10,687 bases of DNA from Microbacteriaceae bacterium (lineage in GTDB: Bacteria > Actinomycetota > Actinomycetes > Actinomycetales > Microbacteriaceae): positions 1-10,687 of the forward strand of contig JAODAU010000079.1 of the NCBI GenBank assembly GCA_025463615.1. The letters run 5' to 3'. Below, piece by piece: positions 1 to 5,621 of the stretch; positions within the stretch are counted from its first letter, which is position 1, and each line of letters begins with the position of its first letter. Below the pieces are notes generated by a model. It ran no database searches. It saw only the letters and a list, made by a program, of their open reading frames with translations, and was not told the DNA's origin. The translations under genes were made by a program, and so were the position numbers.

Positions 1-3
1 GAC

Positions 4-42
4 TGACATCAGTGCTACCGTTGATGACAGCAACTGACATCA
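4..42. promoter_or_regulatory. Operator-like TGACATCA half-sites and -10 element before the SDR gene
   Basis: TGACATCA occurs at 4-11 and again at 35-42. Between them, TGATGACA (22-29) is an imperfect inverted copy, matching at 6 of 8 positions. The first two half-sites flank TACCGT (16-21), which fits an actinobacterial TANNNT -10 box; its -35 would lie before base 1. A repressor such as a TetR, MarR or HxlR protein binding here could block transcription of the gene at 62. No regulator is visible because the window starts here. The repeats are seen directly; the operator role is inference. Confidence 0.35.
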
Positions 43-61
43 AGTCCCTTGGAGGGTTCTC

Positions 62-961
62 ATGCGCGTATTCGTCACCGGCGCCTCGGGGTGGATCGGC
101 TCAGCCGTCACCGCCGAACTCATCGCCTCCGGCCACCAGGTCGTCGGCCTGGCCAGGTCGGACGCCTCCGCCGCGAAGGTCGCCGCACTCGGCGCCGACG
201 TGCAGCGCGGCGACATCACCGACCTCGACTCGCTGCGCGCGGGCGCCGAGGGCGTCGACGGCATCATCCACACCGCGTTCATCCACGACTTCACCGCCCA
301 CGAGGATGCCGCGGCCGTCGACGCCGCCGCCGTGCACCTCTTCGGCGACCTGCTCGAGGGCACCGGCAAGCCGCTGGTGATCGCGTCCGGCATCCTGGGC
401 ATGAAGCCCGGAGGCACCGTCACCGAGGCGGACCAGCCCGACCCGGCCGAGTCCTGGTCGCCGCGACGCCAGACCGAGGCCGACCTCATCGGCTTCGCGG
501 AGCGCGGCGTGCGCACCACCGCGGTGCGGCTCTCCCCCACCGTGCACGGCGAGGGCGACCACGGCTTCATGGCCTTCCTCGTGTCGCAGGATCGCGAGCA
601 CGGCAGCTCCGGTTACGTCGGCGACGGCGCCAACCGCTGGCCCGCCGTGCACCGCCTGGATGCCGCGCACCTCTTCGTGCTGTCCCTCCTCAACGCGCCT
701 GCCGGCACGATCGTGCACGGCGTCGCCGAGGAGGGCGTGCCGCTGCGCGACGTGGCCGAGACGATCGGCCGCGGCCTCGACCTGCCCGTCGTGAGCGTGG
801 CCCCCGAGGATGCCGTCGACCGGTTCAGCTGGCTGGGCCGCTTCCTCGGCGTGGACAGCCCGGCATCCAACACGGCCACGCGCGAGCTGCTCGGCTGGGA
901 GCCCACGCACCCGACCCTGCTCGAGGACCTCAAGGCGGGGTACTACTTCCGCACGGCGTGA
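62..961 (+). CDS. Extended SDR, NAD(P)-dependent epimerase/dehydratase-like oxidoreductase
   Basis: A 299-residue soluble Rossmann-fold protein of the NAD-dependent epimerase/dehydratase type, probably a cytosolic NAD(P)-dependent reductase of unknown substrate. The nucleotide-binding loop GASGWIG is at residues 7-13, and the acidic GDITD turn that usually cradles the adenine ring is at 50-54. A second conserved block, VRLSPTVHGEGDHG, lies at about 155-168. The C-terminal half (VHRLDAAHLF, then ELLGWEPTHPTL) is the usual substrate-domain end of the family. The canonical active-site YxxxK is not visible: SPRRQTEA (133-140) occupies the place, as in some atypical SDRs, so the chemistry is unclear. 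The start is well fixed by GGAGGG at 51-56, five bases before ATG. The 3' end overlaps the opposite-strand small gene by 19 bases. The family is sure; the substrate is not. Confidence 0.93.
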   Translation: MRVFVTGASGWIGSAVTAELIASGHQVVGLARSDASAAKVAALGADVQRGDITDLDSLRAGAEGVDGIIHTAFIHDFTAHEDAAAVDAAAVHLFGDLLEGTGKPLVIASGILGMKPGGTVTEADQPDPAESWSPRRQTEADLIGFAERGVRTTAVRLSPTVHGEGDHGFMAFLVSQDREHGSSGYVGDGANRWPAVHRLDAAHLFVLSLLNAPAGTIVHGVAEEGVPLRDVAETIGRGLDLPVVSVAPEDAVDRFSWLGRFLGVDSPASNTATRELLGWEPTHPTLLEDLKAGYYFRTA

Positions 962-1089
962 TGCGACTGCTCGGGGTCGACTTCTCCCGCGGAGGCGCGA
1001 CGCGCGAACGCTACGAGAGCGATGACCCCGAGCACGACAGCGACCGCGACGAGCGCGCCGAGCAGGACGGTCAGGTGCCAGGTGAGCAT
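943..1089 (-). CDS. Small single-span membrane protein (48 aa), unknown function
   Basis: I do not recognise this protein. It opens MLTWHLTVLLGALVAV, and one hydrophobic helix runs from about residue 6 to 29. It is followed by ARRAS, an arginine pair that acts as a positive-inside stop signal, and a short polar tail rich in Glu, Asp, Gln and His. The predicted topology is therefore N-out/C-in. Reality is supported by a strong ribosome site (GAGGAG at 1100-1095, five bases before ATG) and an upstream -35/-10 pair, with an uninterrupted frame of exactly 49 codons. The gene converges on the SDR gene and overlaps its last 19 bases. Small proteins of this shape often serve as regulators or assembly factors of membrane complexes, but nothing here names a partner. 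Confidence 0.6.
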   Translation of the reverse strand: MLTWHLTVLLGALVAVAVVLGVIALVAFARRASAGEVDPEQSHHAVRK

Positions 1090-1114
1090 GTGCGCTCCTC
1101 ATTAGGTGATTAAC

Positions 1115-1144
1115 ACCCTATTGACCTATCACGGGGTGAAACAA
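1115..1144 (-). promoter_or_regulatory. Candidate housekeeping promoter for the small membrane protein gene
   Basis: On the minus strand TTGTTT (1144-1139) is followed, after 18 bases, by TAGGGT (1120-1115), a TANNNT -10 box. Transcription would begin near 1108, leaving a short leader that contains the GAGGAG ribosome site. GGTG and CACC (1105-1108 and 1114-1117) form a small dyad with a five-base centre over the probable start point and could be an operator. The local AT-richness stands out from the surroundings. Confidence 0.35.
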
Positions 1145-1151
1145 GAGTGAG

Positions 1152-1206
1152 TTTTGGCCAGTTGTTGCGGGTTGCGGCATCCTGCACCCGCAACAACTGC
1201 CCAAAG
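1152..1206. repeat. Long imperfect palindrome, 21-base arms
   Basis: Arms 1152-1172 and 1186-1206 pair at 20 of 21 positions (19 Watson-Crick, one G-T, one C-C mismatch). The inner 14 bases (1159-1172 with 1186-1199) are perfect. The 13-base loop can itself form a short GC/GC stem around GGCATCC. There is no T-run on either side. It lies in the spacer between the small membrane protein and the VOC gene. It could be a bidirectional terminator, a dispersed REP-like palindromic repeat or a protein-binding site. The structure is seen directly; the role is open. Confidence 0.7.
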
Positions 1207-1242
1207 AGTCGGAATCGAGCCCGACGGCGGGGGTAGCGGCTC

Positions 1243-1268
1243 GTGGCGGGAGGCGTGCCTCCCGCCAC
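1243..1268 (-). terminator. Perfect 12-bp hairpin, terminator of the VOC gene
   Basis: GTGGCGGGAGGC (1243-1254) and its exact complement (1257-1268) are separated by only two bases, giving a very stable GC-rich hairpin. It starts 26 bases beyond the VOC stop codon. No T-run follows, which is common for high-GC actinobacterial terminators. Confidence 0.7.
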
Positions 1269-1294
1269 CACGCGTTATCCCCGCCGCGAGAGGG

Positions 1295-1750
1295 TCAGGC
1301 GCGGGCCGCCGCGTCCAGGGCGGCGACGTCGATGCGGTTCATCTGCAGCATCGCCTGCATGACCCGCTGCGACTTCGCCCGGTCGGGGTCCGAGAGGTAG
1401 TCGACCAGGGCGCGCGGGATGATCTGCCACGAGAGCCCGAACCGGTCGATGAGCCAGCCGCAGCGGCTCTCCCGCCCGCCGTCGGCGACGAGCGCGTCCC
1501 AGTAGCGGTCCACCTCGGCCTGGTCGGCGCAGTCCACGGCGAGCGACGCCGCGTCGGTGTGCGGATGCCCCGGGCCGCCGTTGATCAGCATGATGCGCTG
1601 CCCGGCAAGCTCGATCGTTGCGACGAAGAAGGCGCCGTCCGGGCCCTCCGAGCGCTCGACGACCCGGGATTCGGGGAACAGCGAGGTGTAGAGCTCGATC
1701 GCCTCCGCGGCGTCGTCATCGAACCAGAGGTAGGGGGTGATGGTGGTCAT
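1295..1750 (-). CDS. PhnB-like VOC superfamily protein (3-demethylubiquinone methyltransferase fold)
   Basis: A 151-residue cytosolic protein of the PhnB/glyoxalase-like VOC group, often labelled 3-demethylubiquinone-9 3-methyltransferase although no methylation activity is implied. It opens MTTITPYLWFDDDAAEAIELY, the hallmark start of the family, followed by LFPESRV (24-30). The central strand is GQRIMLINGGPGHPH (50-64). The signature RCGWLIDRFGLSWQIIP (96-112) comes next and then the usual helical tail with YLSDPDRAKSQRVMQAML. A weak ribosome site (AAAGG) sits about eight bases before ATG. VOC genes of this type are recurrent companions of DGPF and ECF42 genes. Here it follows the ECF42 gene after 81 bases and has its own ECF42-type promoter (1784-1814). 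It ends before a strong hairpin (1243-1268). The substrate is unknown. Confidence 0.93.
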   Translation of the reverse strand: MTTITPYLWFDDDAAEAIELYTSLFPESRVVERSEGPDGAFFVATIELAGQRIMLINGGPGHPHTDAASLAVDCADQAEVDRYWDALVADGGRESRCGWLIDRFGLSWQIIPRALVDYLSDPDRAKSQRVMQAMLQMNRIDVAALDAAARA

Positions 1751-1783
1751 TGTTCTGCCTTTCGTGTCTGTTGCGATTCTGCA

Positions 1784-1814
1784 GTGGGTCGGAGCCGCGG
1801 CCCGCTTCTCGACA
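1784..1814 (-). promoter_or_regulatory. ECF42-type promoter of the VOC gene
   Basis: On the minus strand TGTCGA (1814-1809), N17, CGAC (1791-1788) extends to TGTCGAGAA at one end and CCGACCCAC at the other. The element has the same 31-base length and both 9-base blocks of the element at 3430-3460 before the DGPF gene, while the middle differs. ECF42 factors are remembered to use TGTCGA at -35 and CGA/TC at -10. Transcription would start near 1782, about 30 bases before the VOC start codon. Confidence 0.7.
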
Positions 1815-1822
1815 TGACTCGG

Positions 1823-1855
1823 AAAAAAGTTTCAGCGCAGCCGCGCGGCCTGCGC
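1823..1855 (-). terminator. Weak intrinsic terminator at the end of the ECF42 sigma gene
   Basis: On the minus strand GCGCAG...CTGCGC (1855-1835) forms a six-pair stem with a nine-base GC-rich loop ending right at the TGA stop codon. Six bases later comes a run of six T (1828-1823). The stem lies inside the last codons of the sigma gene. Termination here would make the VOC gene depend mainly on its own promoter just downstream. The gap between stem and T-run makes it a weak candidate. Confidence 0.4.
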
Positions 1856-3031
1856 GGAGAGGTAGTGCTGCTCCGGTCGGCTGGCGCCCGCGCGAGCCGC
1901 ACGCAGGTAGGCCGCGCGGGCAGCATCCCGCTCCCCCGCGCGCTCCAGCAGGTTGGCGCGCACCGACTCGAGGCGGTGGCCGAGGGCTGCCGCGGCATCC
2001 GCGTCGAGGGTGCCGAGCGGGGCGAGGCCGGCCCGCGGTCCGTCGACCTCGGCGAGCGCGACCGCCCGGTTGAGCGTGACGACCGGGCCGGATGCCACCG
2101 ACCCCAGCACCTCGTACAGCGCCAGGATTTGCGGCCAGTCGGTCTCGCCCGCGGTCGCCGCCTCGTCGTGCACCGCGGCGATCGCGGCCTGCAGCTGGTA
2201 CGGCCCGACCGGACCGGTGCCGAGCACGCCGCTGAGCAGGGCGATGCCCTCGGCGATCCGGTCGGCGTCCCAGAGCTCGCGGCGCTGCTCGGCGAGCGGC
2301 ACGAGCATCCCGTCGGCGTCGGTGCGCGCCGCCCGCCGCGCGTCGGCGAGGAGCATCAGGGCGAGCAGGCCGGTTGCCTCGCGGTCGTCGGAGGCGAGTC
2401 GGTGCAGCATCCGGGCCAGGCGGATCGCCTCGTGCGCGAGGTCCACGCGGTCGGCCGAGTCGCCGGAGGTGGCCGCGTACCCCTCGTTGAAGATGAGGTA
2501 GAGCACGTGCATCACCACGGCCAGCCGCTCGGCGCGCTGCCCGGGCGCCTCGAACCCGACGCCCGACGCCCGGATGCTCGCTTTCGCCCGGCTGATGCGC
2601 TGCGCCAACGTCGCCACCGGCACGAGGAACGCGTGCGCGATCTCGGCCGTGGTGAGGCCGCCGACCGCTCTCAGCGTGAGCGCGACCTGCGAGGGCGGCG
2701 AGAGCGAGGGGTGGCAGCAGAGGAAGAGGAGGGTGAGCGAGTCATCCACGTCGGAGACTTCGCCCGCCTCCGTGACGGCGCCCTCCTCGCGCTGCCGCCG
2801 CGCGCTCTCGCTGCGCCACTCGTCCACGAGGCGTCGGGTGGCGACCGCGATGAGCCACGCCTTCGGGCTGTCGGGGATGCCGGCATCCGGCCACTGGTTG
2901 GCCACGGCGATCAGCGCCTCCTGGGTGGCGTCCTCGCAGGCGGCGAACTGCCCGTAGCGCCGCACCAGCGCGCCGAGCACCAGCGGCGCGTTCTCGCGCA
3001 GCAGGGTCTCGGTGCTGCGGTCGATGGTCAC
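1832..3031 (-). CDS. ECF42-group RNA polymerase sigma factor with TPR-like C-terminal domain
   Basis: A 399-residue alternative sigma factor that directs RNA polymerase to a small target set. Sigma region 2 covers about residues 13-77 (EDATQEALIAVANQWP, AWLIAVATRRLVDEWR). Region 4 covers about 108-153 (HPSLSPPSQVALTLRAVGGL, then TTAEIAHAFLV and TLAQRISRAK). The long C-terminal part (165-399) carries the family marks YLIFNEGYAA (178-187) and LNRAVALAEVDGP (320-332) and the TPR-like repeats of the ECF42/DUF6596 group, which replace a separate anti-sigma factor in proposed models. The start is GTG at 3031, overlapping the DGPF stop as GTGA. There is no ribosome site of its own, so translation is probably coupled. 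An upstream extension of the frame would run through the DGPF gene and is not credible. It probably autoregulates through the promoter at 3430-3460. The inducing signal is unknown. Confidence 0.95.
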   Translation of the reverse strand: MTIDRSTETLLRENAPLVLGALVRRYGQFAACEDATQEALIAVANQWPDAGIPDSPKAWLIAVATRRLVDEWRSESARRQREEGAVTEAGEVSDVDDSLTLLFLCCHPSLSPPSQVALTLRAVGGLTTAEIAHAFLVPVATLAQRISRAKASIRASGVGFEAPGQRAERLAVVMHVLYLIFNEGYAATSGDSADRVDLAHEAIRLARMLHRLASDDREATGLLALMLLADARRAARTDADGMLVPLAEQRRELWDADRIAEGIALLSGVLGTGPVGPYQLQAAIAAVHDEAATAGETDWPQILALYEVLGSVASGPVVTLNRAVALAEVDGPRAGLAPLGTLDADAAAALGHRLESVRANLLERAGERDAARAAYLRAARAGASRPEQHYLSAQAARLR

Positions 3032-3387
3032 GGGGCAGGCGGTGGTGGCGCTATCGGGCGGATCTCGAGCACCCGCGACCACTTCACGATGGATGCCGCG
3101 ATCTCCCGCACGCGCTCGGCGCTCGCGACGTCCACGATCCAGAAGCCGATGATCGACTCCTTCGACTCGGCGAACGGCCCGTCGGTCGCCACCGGCACGC
3201 CGTTGGTGAGCGTGACCGTCGTGGCGTTCTGCGGGTCGGCCAGCCCCTCGTTGAACACCATCTCGCCGGACTCGACCAGGTCTTTGTCGAGCTGAATCAT
3301 CGCGCCGATCATCTCGCGGATCCACTCCGGAGTCTGGGTCTCGCCCATCTCCGACGCGCTGCCGAACATCATGATCATGTACTTCAT
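3028..3387 (-). CDS. DGPF-domain, YCII-related protein
   Basis: A 119-residue protein of the YCII-related/DGPF family, the standard genomic partner of ECF42 sigma factors; its biochemical role is unknown. It begins MKYMIMMFGS, the usual opening beta strand. The family name motif lies at residues 69-72 within TDGPFAESKE (68-77), followed by GFWIVDVASAERVREIA. A proline-rich tail (IAPPPPAP) ends it. I chose ATG at 3387 rather than the two GTG codons at 3396 and 3393, because the GAAGGAA ribosome site (3403-3397) then sits nine bases away, whereas it would touch or crowd the GTG codons. The stop overlaps the sigma start. The promoter is the ECF42-type element at 3430-3460, and the leader carries a hairpin. 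Confidence 0.93.
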   Translation of the reverse strand: MKYMIMMFGSASEMGETQTPEWIREMIGAMIQLDKDLVESGEMVFNEGLADPQNATTVTLTNGVPVATDGPFAESKESIIGFWIVDVASAERVREIAASIVKWSRVLEIRPIAPPPPAP

Positions 3388-3402
3388 CGTCACCACTTCC
3401 TT

Positions 3403-3426
3403 CGCGAGCGTCGTCTAACGCTCTCG
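3403..3426 (-). promoter_or_regulatory. 5' leader hairpin before the DGPF ribosome site
   Basis: GAGCGT and ACGCTC (3423-3418 and 3411-3406 on the minus strand) form a perfect six-pair stem with a six-base loop. It extends to nine positions with one mismatch. It begins about where the ECF42-type promoter would start transcription and ends against the GAAGGAA ribosome site. It could stabilise the 5' end or tune translation. Confidence 0.4.
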
Positions 3427-3429
3427 TAG

Positions 3430-3460
3430 GTGGGTCGGCGCGGGCAAGCGTTTCTCGACA
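3430..3460 (-). promoter_or_regulatory. ECF42-type promoter of the DGPF-sigma operon
   Basis: On the minus strand TGTCGA (3460-3455), N17, CGAC (3437-3434), extended to TGTCGAGAA and CCGACCCAC as in the element before the VOC gene (1784-1814). It begins eight bases beyond the stop of the preceding SDR gene. Transcription would start near 3427, leaving a leader of about 40 bases. Its place before the operon that encodes the ECF42 factor implies autoregulation. Confidence 0.72.
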
Positions 3461-3468
3461 TCCGCCGG

Positions 3469-4209
3469 TCAGATCGCGGCGAGCCAGTCGTCGAAGGTCT
3501 GGTGGCCGAGGCGTGCGGTGGGGCCGGGGAGCAGGGATCCGTCGCGCAGCGAGCGCCACCACGCGCCGGGCGGCGCGATCTCGAGCACCGGACGGCGGAT
3601 GCCGGTGGCGGCCAGGTACCTGCGCACCATCGCGGACATCCGCTCCTCCCGCGGGCCGGCCAGGTCGGCGTCGAGGCCGCGCGGCGCCCCGACCGCGATC
3701 TCGGCCAGCGCCGCCCCCACCTCCGCCGCCGCGATCGGCTGCGAACGCATCGCCGGCACGAGCTGCAGCGGCCCGAGGTGCCCCTGCGGGATGACCTGCG
3801 TGACGAACTCGTGGAACTGGGCGGCGCGCAGGATCGTCCACCCCGCGGGCGACGCCGACACGAGCTCCTCCTGCAGCTTCTTGCCCGCGTAGTAGCCCGC
3901 GCCGCTCGCCGCCGCGCCGATGATCGAGAGCGCCACATGGTGCGGCACGCCCGCGCGCGCCTCGGCGGCGAGCAGGTTGCGCGTCACCGTTCCGAAGAAC
4001 GCGACCGACTCCTTCCCGGAGCTGGTGGCCGTCGCGGCGACGTCGACAACGGCATCCACCCCGGCGAGCGCCGTGTCCAGGCCGGCACCGGCCACCAGGT
4101 CGATTCCGGTGGATCGGGTCAGCACGACCGGCTCGTGCCCCGCGGCGGCGAGCGACTCGACCACGTGCGTTCCGACGATGCCGGTTCCCCCGGCGACGGC
4201 GATCCTCAT
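3469..4209 (-). CDS. Atypical SDR / NmrA-like NAD(P)-binding oxidoreductase
   Basis: A 246-residue NAD(P)H-binding protein of the atypical SDR group. The glycine-rich loop GGTGIVG is at residues 7-13 and SIIGAAASGAGYYAGK at about 95-110. The latter ends in a Tyr-Lys pairing that matches the usual active-site region of the family. WTILRAAQFHEFV (124-136) is a strong family mark and is followed by the C-terminal substrate domain. It is the last gene of a two-gene unit: its ATG overlaps the stop of the membrane protein gene as ATGA, so translation is probably coupled. ECF41 sigma factors are typically found with a carboxymuconolactone decarboxylase, oxidoreductase or epimerase (COE) gene. This one fits that partner role and probably belongs to the ECF41 regulon. 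The substrate cannot be read. Confidence 0.93.
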   Translation of the reverse strand: MRIAVAGGTGIVGTHVVESLAAAGHEPVVLTRSTGIDLVAGAGLDTALAGVDAVVDVAATATSSGKESVAFFGTVTRNLLAAEARAGVPHHVALSIIGAAASGAGYYAGKKLQEELVSASPAGWTILRAAQFHEFVTQVIPQGHLGPLQLVPAMRSQPIAAAEVGAALAEIAVGAPRGLDADLAGPREERMSAMVRRYLAATGIRRPVLEIAPPGAWWRSLRDGSLLPGPTARLGHQTFDDWLAAI

Positions 4210-4631
4210 CGCGCCACCTCCACTGCGACGCGGGACGGCCGGGTCGGCAGCAGCAGCACGACGCCGAGCGCCAGGCTCAGGCCGAGGCTCACGACGGTGC
4301 CGACGCGATCGAGCATGGTCCCCTCCGGGTGGGTCAGGTGGTAGCCGAAGTGCAGCACGCCGAACACGGTCCAGGCGAGGCCCGCGACCCGCCCGGGCAC
4401 CGCGCTGCGGCTCACGATACCGAACACGCTGGCCGCGCCTAGCGCGAGGTAGAGGCTGCCGACGTCGCGCACCAGGTGCTGGTTGAACGGGCCGTCGACG
4501 TCGATCCAGTGCATGCCGAACCCGGGGAACGACGCGTAGAACGAGGCGGGAAAGAACTCGGCCCAGGCGCCGACGTACACGGCGAGAAGCACCGTGACGG
4601 CGAGCACGATGCGGCGGAAGATGCTATTCAT
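4206..4631 (-). CDS. Four-helix integral membrane protein, DoxX-like in layout
   Basis: A 141-residue protein with four predicted membrane helices at about residues 7-27, 57-75, 80-99 and 108-128. Between helices 1 and 2 lies a distinctive loop with FFPASFYASFPGF and DGPFNQHLVRDVG. HLTHPEGTMLDR joins helices 3 and 4 and looks conserved in type (His and acidic residues). The size and layout resemble DoxX-like proteins, but I cannot confirm the family. The start is ATG at 4631. No ribosome site precedes it, and the predicted ECF41 promoter would start transcription only about three to five bases upstream, so the message may be leaderless. It is co-transcribed with the SDR gene and divergent from the ECF41 sigma gene, so it may be a membrane partner in a redox or cell-envelope stress response. 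Confidence 0.85.
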   Translation of the reverse strand: MNSIFRRIVLAVTVLLAVYVGAWAEFFPASFYASFPGFGMHWIDVDGPFNQHLVRDVGSLYLALGAASVFGIVSRSAVPGRVAGLAWTVFGVLHFGYHLTHPEGTMLDRVGTVVSLGLSLALGVVLLLPTRPSRVAVEVAR

Positions 4632-4640
4632 ATCAACCAG

Positions 4641-4667
4641 GACGCCACAGCCCCGCGGAATGTGATG
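4641..4667 (-). promoter_or_regulatory. ECF41-type promoter of the membrane protein-SDR operon
   Basis: On the minus strand CATCACA (4667-4661), exactly 16 bases, CGTC (4644-4641). The remembered ECF41 consensus is TGTCACA-N16-CGTC; the -35 here matches at five of seven positions and the -10 at all four. Transcription would begin near 4636-4634, almost at the start codon (4631). Confidence 0.6.
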
Positions 4668-4672
4668 ACCGA

Positions 4673-4699
4673 CCTCACAAAGTCGTGCACGGCATCGTC
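4673..4699 (+). promoter_or_regulatory. ECF41-type promoter of the ECF41 sigma gene
   Basis: CCTCACA (4673-4679), exactly 16 bases, CGTC (4696-4699). It has the same TCACA core, spacing and -10 as the opposite-facing element at 4641-4667, only five bases away. Transcription would start near 4706, just before the AGGAGG ribosome site, which fits autoregulation of the sigma gene. Confidence 0.6.
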
Positions 4700-4721
4700 C
4701 TGTGAGGGAGAGGAGGCGCGC

Positions 4722-5615
4722 ATGGAGACCGACGAGACCCTGGATGCCGTGCTCGGCGAGCGCCGGCACCTCATGTCCCTCGCCTTCCGCATGCTCGGCA
4801 CCGTGGCCGAGGCCGAGGACGCCGTGCAGGAGACCTACGCCCGCTGGTACCGCATGACCCTGGCCGAACAGGATGCGATCGAGGTCCCCCGGGCCTGGCT
4901 CACCCGGGTGGCCGGCCGGGTCTGCCTCGACATGCTGGACTCCGCCCGCGTGCGCCGCGAGCGCTACGTGGGCCCGTGGCTGCCGGAGCCGGTGCCGTCG
5001 GACGCGTTCGCGATGGCGGGGGTGCCGGCATCCGACCCGCTGGACCGGGTGAGCCTGGACGAATCGGTGAGCACCGCCCTGCTGCTCGTGCTCGAGGCGA
5101 TGACGCCGGCGGAGCGCGTGGCGTTCGTGCTGCACGACGTGTTCGCGCTCCCCTTCGAGGAGGTGGCCGAGATCGCGGGGCGCACGCCGGCCGCGTGCCG
5201 GCAGTTGGCGACATCCGCCCGCCGCCGCGTGCAGGACAGCCGCGGCCGCGAGGTTCCGCGCGCCGAGCACGACCGTGTGGTGCTCGCCTTCGCCGCGGCC
5301 GCGCAGGGCGGCGACCTGGGCGCGCTGGTGTCGGTGCTCGACCCGGACGTCGTGCTCCGCTCCGACGGCGGCGGCAACGTCTCCGCGGCCCGCAGGCCGG
5401 TGCTCGGCGCGGACAACGTGGCGCGCTTCCTGCTCGGCACCCTCACCAAGCGACCCGACGTGGAGATCCTGCCGCAGGAGACCGACGACGGCCTCGGCTT
5501 CGTGATGTGGGACGAGGGCCGCATCTTCGGCGTCGTGACCCTGCGCGTGGCGGGCGGCCGCATCAGCGACGTGTGGATGATGGTCAACCCCGAGAAACTG
5601 TCGCTCTGGCGGTAG
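4722..5615 (+). CDS. sigJ: ECF41-group (SigJ-type) RNA polymerase sigma factor with SnoaL-like domain
   Basis: A 297-residue sigma factor of usual length for the group. Region 2 lies at about 10-78 (HLMSLAFRMLGTVAEAEDAV, AWLTRVAGRVCLDML). The linker motif WLPEP is at 86-90. Region 4 lies at about 118-172 (LEAMTPAERVAFVLHDVF, FEEVAEIAGRTPAACRQL). The SnoaL/NTF2-like C-terminal domain (about 183-297) carries DGGG (215-218) and NPEKL (289-293), the forms expected of the ECF41 marks DGGGK and NPDKL, although Lys after DGGG is Asn here. In this group the fused domain both activates and restrains the sigma factor, taking the place of an anti-sigma protein. AGGAGG (4711-4716) five bases before ATG fixes the start; longer upstream frames are not credible. 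It is divergent from its probable targets. The symbol is by family resemblance. Confidence 0.95.
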   Translation: METDETLDAVLGERRHLMSLAFRMLGTVAEAEDAVQETYARWYRMTLAEQDAIEVPRAWLTRVAGRVCLDMLDSARVRRERYVGPWLPEPVPSDAFAMAGVPASDPLDRVSLDESVSTALLLVLEAMTPAERVAFVLHDVFALPFEEVAEIAGRTPAACRQLATSARRRVQDSRGREVPRAEHDRVVLAFAAAAQGGDLGALVSVLDPDVVLRSDGGGNVSAARRPVLGADNVARFLLGTLTKRPDVEILPQETDDGLGFVMWDEGRIFGVVTLRVAGGRISDVWMMVNPEKLSLWR

Positions 5616-5621
5616 GGCTCG

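Noticed and set aside
1..61. ECF41 or ECF42 promoter before the first SDR gene
   Set aside because: Neither TCACA-N16-CGTC nor TGTCGA-N17-CGAC is present, so this SDR is not placed in either regulon despite being a COE-like enzyme.
1121..1149. TTGACC as a plus-strand -35 box
   Set aside because: No acceptable -10 box lies 16-19 bases downstream and no plus-strand gene follows; the minus-strand reading for the small gene fits better.
1154..3295. 713-codon plus-strand open frame
   Set aside because: It is antisense to the VOC, ECF42 and DGPF genes, its product is Arg/Gly/Val-rich low-complexity sequence with no domain, and it has no ribosome site. It is a high-GC shadow frame.
3388..3396. GTG codons at 3396 and 3393 as the DGPF start
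   Set aside because: The GAAGGAA ribosome site would abut or lie three bases from them; ATG at 3387 has proper spacing and gives the family-typical MKYM start.
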